From JAEKLB01 sp050249235 (GTDB taxonomy: Bacteria > Actinomycetota > Acidimicrobiia > Acidimicrobiales > CADCSY01): 35,803 bases of DNA. Shown in pieces: positions 15,896-24,130 of this stretch (positions are counted from its first letter, which is position 1; each line of letters starts with the position of its first letter). The notes under the pieces were generated by a model. The model ran no database searches and was not told the DNA's origin. It saw only the letters and a program-made list of their open reading frames with translations. A program made the translations under genes and the position numbers. The stretch is from contig JBFWQW010000021.1 in the NCBI GenBank assembly GCA_050249235.1, positions 1 through 35,803 on the forward strand, read 5' to 3'.

Positions 15896-18406
15896 TTGTT
15901 CGAACGCTTCACCGACCGGGCTCGCCGAGTGGTCGTGCTGGCGCAGGAGGAAGCACGCCTCCTGAACCACAACTACATCGGGACCGAGCACATCCTCCTC
16001 GGGTTGATCCACGAAGGCGAAGGGGTGGCCGCCAAGGCGCTCGAGTCGCTGGGCATCTCCCTCGAGGCCGTGCGGGGCCAGGTCGAGGAGATCATCGGCC
16101 ACGGGGGCTCGTCGCCGTCGGGCCACATCCCCTTCACCCCCCGGGCCAAGAAGGTGCTGGAGCTCTCGCTGCGCGAGGCCCTGCAGCTCGGCCACAACTA
16201 CATCGGCACCGAGCACATCCTCCTCGGGCTCATCCGCGAGGGCGAGGGCGTGGCCGCCCAGGTGCTGGCCAAGCTCGGCGCCGACCTGAGCCGCGTCCGC
16301 CAGCAGGTGATCCAGCTCCTCTCCGGCTACTCGGGGTCCACGCCGAGCGACCCGGGAGCCAAGCCCGGCGCCAGCACCGGCGGCGGCAGCGGCGACAACC
16401 CCTCGGGCTCGCTGGTGCTCGACCAGTTCGGCCGCAACCTCACCCAGCAGGCCCGCGAGAAGAAGCTCGACCCCGTCATCGGCCGGGCCCGCGAGATCGA
16501 GCGGGTCATGCAGGTGCTGTCCCGCCGCACCAAGAACAACCCGGTCCTCATCGGCGAGCCGGGCGTCGGCAAGACCGCCATCGTCGAGGGCCTCGCCCAG
16601 AAGATCGTCTCCGGCGACGTGCCCGAGACCATCCACGGCAAGCAGCTCTACACGCTCGACCTCGGTGCGCTCGTCGCCGGCTCCCGCTACCGCGGCGACT
16701 TCGAGGAGCGCCTCAAGAAGGTGCTCAAGGAGATCCGCACCCGGGGCGACATCATCCTGTTCATCGACGAGCTCCACACCCTCGTGGGTGCGGGCGCCGC
16801 CGAGGGCGCCATCGACGCGGCGTCCATCCTGAAGCCGATGCTGGCCCGGGGCGAGCTCCAGACCATCGGGGCGACCACCCTCGACGAGTACCGCAAGCAC
16901 CTCGAGAAGGACGCCGCCCTCGAGCGGCGCTTCCAGCCCATCAAGGTCGAGGAGCCGACGGTCGCCCACACGATCGAGATCTTGAAGGGCCTGCGGGGCC
17001 ACTACGAGGCCCACCACCGGGTCACGATCACCGACCAGGCCCTCGTGGCGGCGGCGAACCTGGCCGACCGCTACATCTCGGACCGCCACCTCCCCGACAA
17101 GGCCATCGACCTCATCGACGAGGCCGGCTCGCGGATGCGGATCCGGCGCATGCAGACCCCGCCCGACTACAAGGAGCTGGAGAACGAGATCTCCCGCGTC
17201 CAGCAGTCGAAGAAGGAGGCGGTCGAGGCCCAGCACTACGAGCAGGCCGGCAAGCTCCGCGACCAGGAGAAGGCCCTGCTCGAGCAGAAGGCCACCAAGG
17301 AGCGTGAGATCAAGGACTCCGGGGTCGACCTGTTCGACGAGGTCGACGAGGAGGCCATCGCCGAGGTCCTCTCGATCTGGACCGGCATCCCGGTCTACAA
17401 GCTCACCGAGGAGGAGACGGCCAAGCTCCTCCGCATGGAGGAGGAGCTCCACAAGCGGGTCATCGGCCAGGAGGACGCCATCCGGTCGGTCTCCCAGGCC
17501 ATCCGGCGCACCCGGGCCGGCCTGAAGGACCCGAAGCGCCCCAGCGGCTCGTTCATCTTCCTCGGCCCCTCGGGCGTGGGGAAGACCGAGCTGGCCAAGA
17601 CGCTCTCGGAGTTCCTCTTCGGCGACGAGTCCTCGCTGATCAGCCTCGACATGTCGGAGTACATGGAGAAGCACACGGTCAGCCGCCTGGTCGGCTCGCC
17701 CCCCGGCTACGTGGGCTACGAGGAGGGCGGCCAGCTCACCGAGGCCGTCCGCCGCAAGCCGTTCTCGGTGGTCCTCTTCGACGAGATCGAGAAGGCCCAC
17801 CCCGACGTGTTCAACACGCTGCTCCAGATCCTGGAGGAGGGCCGGCTCACCGACAGCCAGGGGCGCTCGGTCGACTTCCGCAACACCGTGCTGATCATGA
17901 CCTCGAACCTGGGCTCGGCCGACCTGCGCAAGGCCAGCGTCGGCTTCGCCAAGACCGACGAGGCCGTCTCCTACGCCAAGATGAAGGAGAAGGTCAACGA
18001 GGCCCTGAAGCAGCACTTCCGGCCCGAGTTCCTGAACCGGATCGACGAGGTGATCGTCTTCCACGAGCTCTCGAAGGCCGAGGTCACCACCATCGTCGAC
18101 CTGCTGATCAAGCGGGTGCAGCGTCAGCTCGTGAGCCAGGGCATCGGCCTCGAGCTCACCCCGGAGGCCAAGGTGCTGCTGGCCGACAAGGGCTACGACC
18201 CGTCGCTCGGCGCCCGGCCGCTGCGCCGGGCCATCCAGCGCATGATCGAGGACCCGCTCTCGGAGCGCATCCTCTACAAGGAGTTCCACGCCGGCGAGAC
18301 CATCGTCGTCGATGCCGAGGGGGACGAGATCGTCTTCCGCGCCGTCGAGGGCTTCGAGATCCCGCCGGTCGAGGAGCTGGTCGAGACCGAGGTGTCGTCG
18401 AGCTAG
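15896..18406 (+). CDS. clpC: ATP-dependent Clp protease ATP-binding subunit ClpC
   Basis: An 836-aa Hsp100 unfoldase that feeds substrates to ClpP. The double Clp-N repeat covers about residues 1-145, Walker A of D1 (GEPGVGKT) is at 220-227, Walker B (IILFIDE) near 286-292, a UVR-like coiled segment near 430-465, and Walker A of D2 (GPSGVGKT) at 557-564. The start is the rare codon TTG at 15896: AAAGGGG (15881-15887) is 8 nt upstream, and translation from there begins exactly at the family N-terminus (FERFTDRARR). No ATG or GTG in frame lies close by. An out-of-frame ATG at 15853 is ignored. Confidence 0.96.
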   Translation: MFERFTDRARRVVVLAQEEARLLNHNYIGTEHILLGLIHEGEGVAAKALESLGISLEAVRGQVEEIIGHGGSSPSGHIPFTPRAKKVLELSLREALQLGHNYIGTEHILLGLIREGEGVAAQVLAKLGADLSRVRQQVIQLLSGYSGSTPSDPGAKPGASTGGGSGDNPSGSLVLDQFGRNLTQQAREKKLDPVIGRAREIERVMQVLSRRTKNNPVLIGEPGVGKTAIVEGLAQKIVSGDVPETIHGKQLYTLDLGALVAGSRYRGDFEERLKKVLKEIRTRGDIILFIDELHTLVGAGAAEGAIDAASILKPMLARGELQTIGATTLDEYRKHLEKDAALERRFQPIKVEEPTVAHTIEILKGLRGHYEAHHRVTITDQALVAAANLADRYISDRHLPDKAIDLIDEAGSRMRIRRMQTPPDYKELENEISRVQQSKKEAVEAQHYEQAGKLRDQEKALLEQKATKEREIKDSGVDLFDEVDEEAIAEVLSIWTGIPVYKLTEEETAKLLRMEEELHKRVIGQEDAIRSVSQAIRRTRAGLKDPKRPSGSFIFLGPSGVGKTELAKTLSEFLFGDESSLISLDMSEYMEKHTVSRLVGSPPGYVGYEEGGQLTEAVRRKPFSVVLFDEIEKAHPDVFNTLLQILEEGRLTDSQGRSVDFRNTVLIMTSNLGSADLRKASVGFAKTDEAVSYAKMKEKVNEALKQHFRPEFLNRIDEVIVFHELSKAEVTTIVDLLIKRVQRQLVSQGIGLELTPEAKVLLADKGYDPSLGARPLRRAIQRMIEDPLSERILYKEFHAGETIVVDAEGDEIVFRAVEGFEIPPVEELVETEVSSS

Positions 18407-18416
18407 CCGGTCGTGG

Positions 18417-18446
18417 CGAGGGCGTGGCCTGCGGGCCACGCCCTCG
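18417..18446. terminator. clpC terminator hairpin
   Basis: A perfect 13-bp stem: CGAGGGCGTGGCC (18417-18429) pairs with its complement at 18434-18446 around a TGCG loop, starting 11 bases after the clpC stop. There is no T-run, as is common at high GC. Confidence 0.85.
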
Positions 18447-18541
18447 GCGCGTCCGGGCCGGGTGCCGGGTCGGGGTGCCTTCCCCCCGGTGCCGGCTCAC
18501 GGGTCCGGCCCGTGGGCGGACCGGCTGTCACCCCGGCCTCC

Positions 18542-18547
18542 TAGGGT
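18542..18547 (+). promoter_or_regulatory. Putative leaderless -10 element TAGGGT for radA
   Basis: TAGGGT ends 7 nt before GTG 18555. The gap after the clpC terminator contains no other candidate start signal or ribosome-binding site. Confidence 0.5.
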
Positions 18548-18554
18548 CGGGTCC

Positions 18555-19925
18555 GTGAAGGTCCGCAGCGTGTTCCGGTGCGTCGAGTGCGGTTCGTCCG
18601 AGCCCAAGTGGGTGGGGCGCTGCAACGGGTGCGGCGAGTGGGGCTCGATGGTGGAGGAGGCCGAGCGGGAGGTCGCCGCCGGCACACCGGCGCCCCGCTC
18701 GGTGCCGATGCCGATCACCGAGGTCGCCGAGGGCGGCGGCCTGTCCCGCCCCACCGGGATCGACGAGCTCGACCGCGTGCTCGGCGGCGGGCTGGTGCCC
18801 GGGTCCGTCTCGCTGGTCGGCGGCGAGCCGGGCATCGGCAAGTCCACCCTGCTGCTGCAGGCCCTCGCCTCCATGGCCACCGTCGGGTCCCGCTGCCTCC
18901 TCGTCACCGCGGAGGAGTCGGCGGCCCAGGTGCGGGCCCGGGCCGAGCGCCTCGGCGCGGCCGTGCCCGACCTGTTCCTGCTGGCCGAGACGTGCCTGCC
19001 GAACGTGATCGCCGCCCTCGACCAGGTGGCGCCCGACGTCGTGGTGGTCGACTCGGTGCAGACCGTCTACGAGCCTTCCCTGGGCTCGGCGCCGGGCTCG
19101 GTGGCCCAGGTCCGCGAGTGCGCCCACCGCCTGGTTCGGGAGGCCAAGGAGCGGGGCGTCTCGATCCTGCTCGTCGGCCACGTCACGAAGGAGGGGGCGC
19201 TGGCCGGGCCCCGGGTGCTCGAGCACGTGGTCGACACGGTGCTCTCGTTCGAGGGCGACCGCCACCACGGACTTCGGCTCCTGCGGGCCGTCAAGCACCG
19301 CTACGGCGGCACGGCCGATCTCGGCCTCTTCGAGATGACCGAGGGCGGGCTGCGGGGCGTGCCCGACGCCAGCGGCCTGTTCCTCTCCGACCGCCGGCCC
19401 GGCCTGCCCGGCTCGGTGGTGGTCCCCACCATGGAGGGGCAACGGCCCCTGCTGGTGGAGGTGCAGGCCCTGGTCTCCGAGGCGCCGTTCCTCCCGCCCC
19501 GGCGGTCGCCCCAGGGGCTCGACGGGCCCCGCCTGGCCCTGCTGCTGGCCGTGCTCGAGCGCATCGTCGGCGTGCCGCTCGGCAAGTCCGACGTGCACGC
19601 CTCGGTGGTCGGCGGCGTGCGCCTGGTCGAGCCCGGTGCCGACCTGGCCATCGCCCTGGCGGTCGCCTCGTCGGCGATGGGCACCGCCCTCCCGCCCGAG
19701 GTCGTCGCCTGCGGCGAGGTCGGGCTCGGGGGCGAGCTGCGCCAGGTCAGCCAGCTCGACCGGCGCCTCGCCGAGGCGGTCCGGCTGGGCTTCACCGCCG
19801 CGGTCGTCCCGGCGTCCGGCCCCCCGCCGCCGCCCGGCATGACCGCGCTGCGGGCGTCGACGCTCCAGGAAGCCATGGACCTGGTCCTCGGCGGCCCGGC
19901 CCGCTCCCGGCGGCGCGACGGGTGA
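18555..19925 (+). CDS. radA: DNA repair protein RadA
   Basis: A 456-aa RecA-family ATPase that helps process recombination intermediates by branch migration. The N-terminal zinc finger has Cys pairs at residues 9/12 and 23/26 (FRCVECG, GRCNGCGEW). Walker A is GGEPGIGKST, and the C-terminal Lon-protease-like domain contains the GVRLVEPGADLAIALA segment. The family hallmark KNRFG is KHRYG here (AVKHRYGGTADLGLFEM). GTG 18555 gives the correct N-terminus directly ahead of the zinc finger. It lies between clpC and disA, the order found in Firmicutes and many actinobacteria. Confidence 0.95.
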   Translation: MKVRSVFRCVECGSSEPKWVGRCNGCGEWGSMVEEAEREVAAGTPAPRSVPMPITEVAEGGGLSRPTGIDELDRVLGGGLVPGSVSLVGGEPGIGKSTLLLQALASMATVGSRCLLVTAEESAAQVRARAERLGAAVPDLFLLAETCLPNVIAALDQVAPDVVVVDSVQTVYEPSLGSAPGSVAQVRECAHRLVREAKERGVSILLVGHVTKEGALAGPRVLEHVVDTVLSFEGDRHHGLRLLRAVKHRYGGTADLGLFEMTEGGLRGVPDASGLFLSDRRPGLPGSVVVPTMEGQRPLLVEVQALVSEAPFLPPRRSPQGLDGPRLALLLAVLERIVGVPLGKSDVHASVVGGVRLVEPGADLAIALAVASSAMGTALPPEVVACGEVGLGGELRQVSQLDRRLAEAVRLGFTAAVVPASGPPPPPGMTALRASTLQEAMDLVLGGPARSRRRDG

Positions 19926-19969
19926 CGAGCGGTGGGCCCCGGGCCCGGGATCGCCTCCGAGCCCCTCGG

Positions 19970-19975
19970 TAGACT
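19970..19975 (+). promoter_or_regulatory. Putative leaderless -10 element TAGACT for disA
   Basis: TAGACT ends 6 nt before ATG 19982 in the 56-base gap after radA. There is no ribosome-binding site next to the ATG. Confidence 0.5.
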
Positions 19976-19981
19976 GCGCCG

Positions 19982-21049
19982 ATGCCGCAGCGCCACAGCA
20001 GCTCGATGCTGGAGGCCCTGGCCTCGGTGGCTCCGGGCAAGCCCTTGCGGGAGGGGCTGCAGCGCATCCTGGGCGCCGGCATCGGCGCGCTGATCGTCGT
20101 CGGCGACGAGCCCGACGTCCTCAACATCTGCTCCGGCGGCTTCCTGCTCGACGCCGCCTTCAGCCCGCAGCGGCTCTCGGAGCTGGCCAAGATGGACGGC
20201 GCCATCATCCTCGCCGCCGACGCCTCCCGGATCGCCCGGGCCAACGTCCACCTCGTGCCGAACCCCAACGTGCCGACCTCCGAGACGGGCACCCGGCACC
20301 GGACCGGCGAGCGGGTGGCCCGGTCGATCGCCGTCCCCGTGATCACCGTCTCCGAGGACCAGCAGGTGATCGCCGTCTACGTCGGTGACGAGAAGCACCC
20401 CCTCGAGCCCGTGCCCCGACTCCTCAACCGGGCCAACCAGGCTCTCTCGACCCTCGAGCGCTATCGCAACCGGCTCGATTCGGTCGCCGCCGGCCTCACC
20501 GCCCTCGAGGTCGAGGACCTGGTCACGCTCCGGGACGTGGTGAGCGTGCTCCAGCGCACGGAGATGGTGCGCCGCATCGCCGAGGAGATCGACGGCTACA
20601 TCGTCGAGCTCGGCGTCGACGGCCGGCTGGTCCGGCTCCAGCTCGAGGAGCTCATCGGCGGCATCGACGACGACCGCCGCCACGTCATCCGCGACTACTT
20701 CCACGAGGACACCAGCTGGCACCTCGGCGAGGCCATCGCCGCCCTCTCCGAGCTGTCCACCGACGATCTGCTCGACCTGAAGGTGGTGGCGGCCGCTCTC
20801 CACCTGCCCGGTGGCGACCTCGACGTCGGCCTGACATCCCGCGGCTACCGAATGCTGGCCAAGGTCCCCCGCCTGCCCGATTCCGTCGTCGAGCAGCTCG
20901 TCGAGCGCTTCGGCACGCTGCAGAAGGTGATGCGGGCCTCGATCGAGGACCTCGACGATGTCAAGGACGTGGGCGAGACCCGGGCCCGGGCCATCAAGGA
21001 CGGCCTGGCCCGCGTCGCCGAGAGCTCCATCCTCGAGCGCTACTCCTGA
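19982..21049 (+). CDS. disA: DNA integrity scanning diadenylate cyclase DisA
   Basis: A 355-aa enzyme that makes c-di-AMP from two ATP and scans DNA for branched structures. The DAC domain carries DGA at residues 72-74 (KMDGAIIL) and RHR at 105-107 (GTRHRTGER), both needed for cyclase activity. The C-terminus has a linker and a helix-hairpin-helix DNA-binding region (LPDSVVEQLVERFG through DLDDVKDVGETRA). Full length. radA directly upstream is the usual partner, and RadA restrains DisA in Bacillus. Confidence 0.96.
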   Translation: MPQRHSSSMLEALASVAPGKPLREGLQRILGAGIGALIVVGDEPDVLNICSGGFLLDAAFSPQRLSELAKMDGAIILAADASRIARANVHLVPNPNVPTSETGTRHRTGERVARSIAVPVITVSEDQQVIAVYVGDEKHPLEPVPRLLNRANQALSTLERYRNRLDSVAAGLTALEVEDLVTLRDVVSVLQRTEMVRRIAEEIDGYIVELGVDGRLVRLQLEELIGGIDDDRRHVIRDYFHEDTSWHLGEAIAALSELSTDDLLDLKVVAAALHLPGGDLDVGLTSRGYRMLAKVPRLPDSVVEQLVERFGTLQKVMRASIEDLDDVKDVGETRARAIKDGLARVAESSILERYS

Positions 21050-21062
21050 CCCTCCCGTTCCT

Positions 21063-21099
21063 TGTCGACTGGCCGGGAACAAGGCCGGCTCGGTCGACA
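21063..21099. terminator. Hairpin between convergent disA and Crp-family gene
   Basis: TGTCGAC (21063-21069) pairs with GTCGACA (21093-21099), and inside it GCCGG (21072-21076) pairs with CCGGC (21085-21089). It lies in the 60-base gap between the two stops and could serve both strands. Confidence 0.6.
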
Positions 21100-21109
21100 G
21101 AGCACGGGA

Positions 21110-21769
21110 TCAGCGGGCCCGGCGGGTGAGCTGCTCGCGGTTGGTGATGGTGTAGCGGCGGCCCCGCTGGCTGATCCAGCCGAGCTTGATGAACGAGGCG
21201 ATGGCCTTGTTCACCCGCTCCCGGGAGGCGCCGGCCAGGCCGGCCAGCTTCTCCTGGGTGATGGGCAGCTGGAACTCGTCCTCGTCACCGGCCATCTCGA
21301 GCAGGCGCTTGGCGGTCCGGCCGGTGACGTCGAGGAACACCGCGTCGGCGAGGGCCTCGTTCACCGAGCGGAGCCGCTCGGCCAGGATCTTCACGACCCC
21401 CCAGAGCATGGCCGGGTCGGCGGCCAGCTCCTGGCGGACCACCTCGTAGTGGATCTCGAGCACGTCGCTCGACTCGAGGGCCCGGGCGTCGGCGGATCGG
21501 CCCTGGCCGTCGAAGAGCGGCATCTCGCCGAAGATGTCACCGGCCTCCATGAGGGCGATCACCGACTCGCGGCCATCGGGCGAGCGGGTCTCCATGGCGA
21601 TCCGGCCCCGGCGCACGACGTAGAGCGAGCTCGAGGTGTCGCCCTCCCGGAACAGCAGCTCCCCCCGGCGCAGGGCGCGGGCCGACGCCGCGTCGCGGAT
21701 CCGCTGGCGCGCGTCCTCGGGCAGGATCCGGAAGAGATCGGCTTCGTCGAGGACGTCGGGCTCGGCCAC
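21110..21769 (-). CDS. Crp/Fnr family transcriptional regulator
   Basis: A 219-aa protein with an N-terminal cyclic-nucleotide-binding beta-barrel (LFREGDTSSSLYVVRRG through GDIFGEMPLFDGQGRSADARA, including the GEM-x5-G-x-RSA phosphate cassette) and a C-terminal winged helix (ITQEKLAGLAGASRERVNKAIASF). The cassette, close to that of cAMP-responsive Crp, makes cAMP a plausible ligand. The GTG at 21769 is preceded 8 nt upstream by TACCAT on the minus strand, suggesting a leaderless message, and the reading frame upstream of it overlaps ispD and is not coding-like. It is divergent from ispD with 71 bases between. Confidence 0.92.
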   Translation of the reverse strand: MAEPDVLDEADLFRILPEDARQRIRDAASARALRRGELLFREGDTSSSLYVVRRGRIAMETRSPDGRESVIALMEAGDIFGEMPLFDGQGRSADARALESSDVLEIHYEVVRQELAADPAMLWGVVKILAERLRSVNEALADAVFLDVTGRTAKRLLEMAGDEDEFQLPITQEKLAGLAGASRERVNKAIASFIKLGWISQRGRRYTITNREQLTRRAR

Positions 21770-21777
21770 CGCCGCCG

Positions 21778-21783
21778 ATGGTA
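21778..21783 (-). promoter_or_regulatory. Putative leaderless -10 element TACCAT for the Crp-family gene
   Basis: Read on the minus strand, TACCAT ends 8 nt before GTG 21769. It is back-to-back with the ispD -10 element 46 bases away, so one regulator bound between could affect both genes. Confidence 0.45.
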
Positions 21784-21828
21784 GGCACGGCCGCGCCTCC
21801 GGGGGGCGGGGTCGTCGGGCCGCGGTCC

Positions 21829-21834
21829 TACAGT
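21829..21834 (+). promoter_or_regulatory. Putative leaderless -10 element TACAGT for ispD
   Basis: TACAGT ends 6 nt before GTG 21841. No ribosome-binding site and no clear -35. Confidence 0.5.
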
Positions 21835-21840
21835 GCCCCG

Positions 21841-22473
21841 GTGACGGTTTGGGCCATCGTCGTGGCGGCCGGGGACGGCGTCCGCTTCGGTGGCCCGAAG
21901 GCCGCCGTGGTGCTGGCCGGTCGCCGGGTGGTGGACTGGTCGCTGGAGGCGGCCCGGTCGGTTGCCGAGGGCGTCGTGCTGGTCGTGGCCCCCGGCGAGG
22001 AGGGGGGCGCCGTCCCCGGTGCCGACCAGGTCGTGGCCGGTGGCGCGACCCGATCGGCGTCGGTCCGGGCCGGGCTGGCGGCGGTGCCGGCGACCGCCTC
22101 GATCGTCGTGGTGCACGACGCGGCCCGGCCCGCCGCCGGTGCTGCGCTGTTCCGAGCCGTCGTCGAGGCCGTAGGGGGCGGTGCACAGGGGGCGGTGCCC
22201 GGCATCGAGGTGGTCGACACCGTGAAGCGGGTCGGCGCCGGGGGCGTCGTCGTCGAGACGCTCGACCGGTCGGCCCTGATCGCGGTCCAGACCCCGCAGG
22301 CCTTTGCCGCCGACTGGCTGCGCCGGGCCCACGCCGGTGGCGCTGACGCCGGCGACGACGCCACGCTGGTCGAGCAGCTGGGTGGCAAGGTGGTGGTCGT
22401 GCCCGGCGACCTCCGCAACCGGAAGCTGACGACGCCGGACGACCTGGGCCCCCTGGCCGAGGCGCTCGGGTGA
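21841..22473 (+). CDS. ispD: 2-C-methyl-D-erythritol 4-phosphate cytidylyltransferase
   Basis: A 210-aa nucleotidyltransferase of the MEP pathway that makes CDP-methylerythritol from MEP and CTP. The N-terminal CTP-binding loop is AIVVAAGDGVRFGGPKA (somewhat shorter than the usual G-x-G-x-R...PK spacing), with VVHDAARPAAG in the centre and the QTPQAF motif near the C-terminus. It is followed by ispF after 40 bases, a standard pairing; ispE, the step between them, is not in the window. Confidence 0.94.
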   Translation: MTVWAIVVAAGDGVRFGGPKAAVVLAGRRVVDWSLEAARSVAEGVVLVVAPGEEGGAVPGADQVVAGGATRSASVRAGLAAVPATASIVVVHDAARPAAGAALFRAVVEAVGGGAQGAVPGIEVVDTVKRVGAGGVVVETLDRSALIAVQTPQAFAADWLRRAHAGGADAGDDATLVEQLGGKVVVVPGDLRNRKLTTPDDLGPLAEALG

Positions 22474-22513
22474 CCGAGCCGGGCGGAACCGCCGACCGGG
22501 GTGGGGTGGCACC

Positions 22514-22987
22514 GTGACGACCCGGGTGGGAATGGGCTTCGACGTGCACCCCTTCTCCGAGGACGCCGACCGGGTGCTCGTCCTCGGCGGGGTGACCTTC
22601 CCCGGCGAGGTGGCCCTATCGGGCCACAGCGACGCCGACGTGGTGGCTCACGCCGCCGCCGACGCGCTGCTCGGCGCGGCCGGCCTGGGCGACATCGGCA
22701 TGCACTTCCCCGACACCGACCCGACCCTGGCCGGTGCCGACAGCATCGAGCTCCTGCGGCGGGTGGCGGCCATGGTGCGGGGCGAGGGCTGGTCGGTGGC
22801 CAACGTCGACTGCTCCGTCGTGGCCGAGCGGCCCCGGCTAGCCGACCGGCGCGACGCCATGCAGGAGCGGCTGACCTCGGCCGTCGGGTCGCCCGTCACC
22901 GTGAAGGGCAGGCGGGCCGAGGGGCTCGGCGCCCTGGGCCGGGGAGAGGGGATCGCCTGCTACGCGGTCGCCCTCCTCGAGCGATGA
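22514..22987 (+). CDS. ispF: 2-C-methyl-D-erythritol 2,4-cyclodiphosphate synthase
   Basis: A 157-aa trimeric zinc enzyme of the MEP pathway. The zinc ligands are in GMGFDVHPF (Asp and His) and GHSDADVVAHAAADALLGAA; the HFPDTDP loop is present. The C-terminal TVK-(R)-EGLG-GRGEGIA segment has GRRAEGLGALGRGEG where most homologues have ATT-T-E-G-L-G-F. GTG 22514 is taken because the N-terminus then fits the family. Its stop overlaps the rlmB start (ATGA). Confidence 0.95.
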   Translation: MTTRVGMGFDVHPFSEDADRVLVLGGVTFPGEVALSGHSDADVVAHAAADALLGAAGLGDIGMHFPDTDPTLAGADSIELLRRVAAMVRGEGWSVANVDCSVVAERPRLADRRDAMQERLTSAVGSPVTVKGRRAEGLGALGRGEGIACYAVALLER

Positions 22988-23889
22988 CGGCCTCCCGCCC
23001 GCCCCGCCGGCGCCCTCCCGGGCGGCCGGGTGGCGGGGGCCCGCCCCGAGGTGCCGGCGGTCGCCGGCCGGCCGGCCGGCAGGGCGGCGCCCTCCCCGGC
23101 GACGACGGTCCGCGGCGCCCGTCCCGCGGCCTCGGCGGCGAGCAGGTGGAGGGACGGCACGCGGTGCGGGAGCTGCTGCTTGCCGGCCGGCGTCGGGCCC
23201 GCCTGGTGCTGCTCGCCGACGACCTCGACCCGGCGCCGATCATCGACGAGATCGTCGAGCTGGCCGACGAGCTCCGGGTGACGGTGCGCCGCATCACCCG
23301 GGCCTCACTGGAGGCCCAGGCCCGCTCGGAGGCGCCCCAGGGTGTGATCGCCCACGCCGCGCCCCTCCCCGAGGCCGACCTCGACGCCCTGTGCCGACGG
23401 GGCGCCCACGGTCGCCCCCCCTTCCTGCTCGCCCTCGACGGCGTCACCGACCCGCAGAACGTCGGTGCCCTGCTGCGCACCGCCGAGGGGGCGGGGGTCA
23501 CCGGGGTGCTGCTGCCCCGGCACCGGTCGGCCCACATCTCGCCGACGGCGGCCAAGGTCGCGGCCGGGGCGGTGGAGCACCTCGACATCGCCGTGGTGGG
23601 CGGGCTGCCGGCCGCGCTCACCCGGGCCCGGGAGCTCGGCCTCTGGATCGTGGGCCTCGACGAGGGCGGGGACACCTCCCTGTTCGACCTCCCTGTCGCG
23701 GACCAGCCCGTGGTGCTCGTGCTCGGCGCCGAGGGGAGCGGGCTCGGCCGGCTGACCCGGGCCCGGTGCGACGTGGTGGCCGCCATCCCCCTCCAGGGTC
23801 GGCTGCCGTCACTCAACGTGGCGGCTGCGGGTGCGCTGGCCTGCTTCGAGGTGGCCCGGCGCCGGGAGCCCGGCCGGTCCCAGCCCTGA
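22984..23889 (+). CDS. rlmB: TrmH/SpoU-family 23S rRNA 2'-O-methyltransferase (RlmB-like)
   Basis: A 301-aa SPOUT methyltransferase, likely methylating the 2'-OH of a guanosine in 23S rRNA with SAM. After a disordered Arg/Gly/Pro-rich N-terminal tail of about 50 residues comes the substrate-binding domain (VEGRHAVRELLLAGRR) and then the trefoil-knot domain: LDGVTDPQNVGALLRTAEGAG, LVLGAEGSGLGRL and the knot motif IPLQGRLPSLNVAAAGALA. The ATG overlaps the ispF stop. The position before sigH matches Bacillus rlmB; substrate specificity is inferred from family and context. Confidence 0.9.
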   Translation: MTASRPPRRRPPGRPGGGGPPRGAGGRRPAGRQGGALPGDDGPRRPSRGLGGEQVEGRHAVRELLLAGRRRARLVLLADDLDPAPIIDEIVELADELRVTVRRITRASLEAQARSEAPQGVIAHAAPLPEADLDALCRRGAHGRPPFLLALDGVTDPQNVGALLRTAEGAGVTGVLLPRHRSAHISPTAAKVAAGAVEHLDIAVVGGLPAALTRARELGLWIVGLDEGGDTSLFDLPVADQPVVLVLGAEGSGLGRLTRARCDVVAAIPLQGRLPSLNVAAAGALACFEVARRREPGRSQP

Positions 23890-23894
23890 GACCA

Positions 23895-23917
23895 CCCCGT
23901 TCGGGCATGAACCGGGG
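23895..23917. terminator. rlmB terminator hairpin
   Basis: CCCCGTTC (23895-23902) pairs with GAAC-C-GGGG (23909-23917; one bulged C) around the loop GGGCAT, six bases after the rlmB stop. No T-run. Confidence 0.6.
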
Positions 23918-24035
23918 GCCCGAGTGGGCCGGTTGATGGCTCCCTGGTGGTTGCCACACGCTCCGTCGGCAGAACTGCCCAACGGGTGGTCAACACAGCC
24001 TCACATCCTGGGAATCTTCCGTTCCGTGGGGGTGC

Positions 24036-24092
24036 TACCCCATTCCGGAGCGGAAGGGTGACTAGTACGGTGACTACCAGTCACCTAGTCAC
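24036..24092. promoter_or_regulatory. Dyad-rich leader of the sigH gene
   Basis: GTGACTA (24058-24064) is complementary to TAGTCAC (24086-24092), and inside it GGTGACT (24069-24075) to AGTCACC (24079-24085) around an ACC loop. Just upstream ACCC-CA-TTCCG pairs with CGGAA-GGGT around GAG (24038-24059). A -10-like TACGGT (24066-24071) lies inside the larger palindrome. The remaining leader to the AGGAG ribosome-binding site (24120-24124) repeats TCACC/GTCAC several times. It looks like an operator or a structured 5' UTR. Confidence 0.6.
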
Positions 24093-24130
24093 TCCTCGTC
24101 ACCACTCACCGTCACCCCCAGGAGCTCACG

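Noticed and set aside
14513..18439. A very long open frame on the minus strand across lysS, the polyprenyl synthase gene and clpC
   Set aside because: It is the antisense of well-supported genes and reads as low-complexity Gly/Leu/Asp/Arg protein, a common result of high-GC codon bias.
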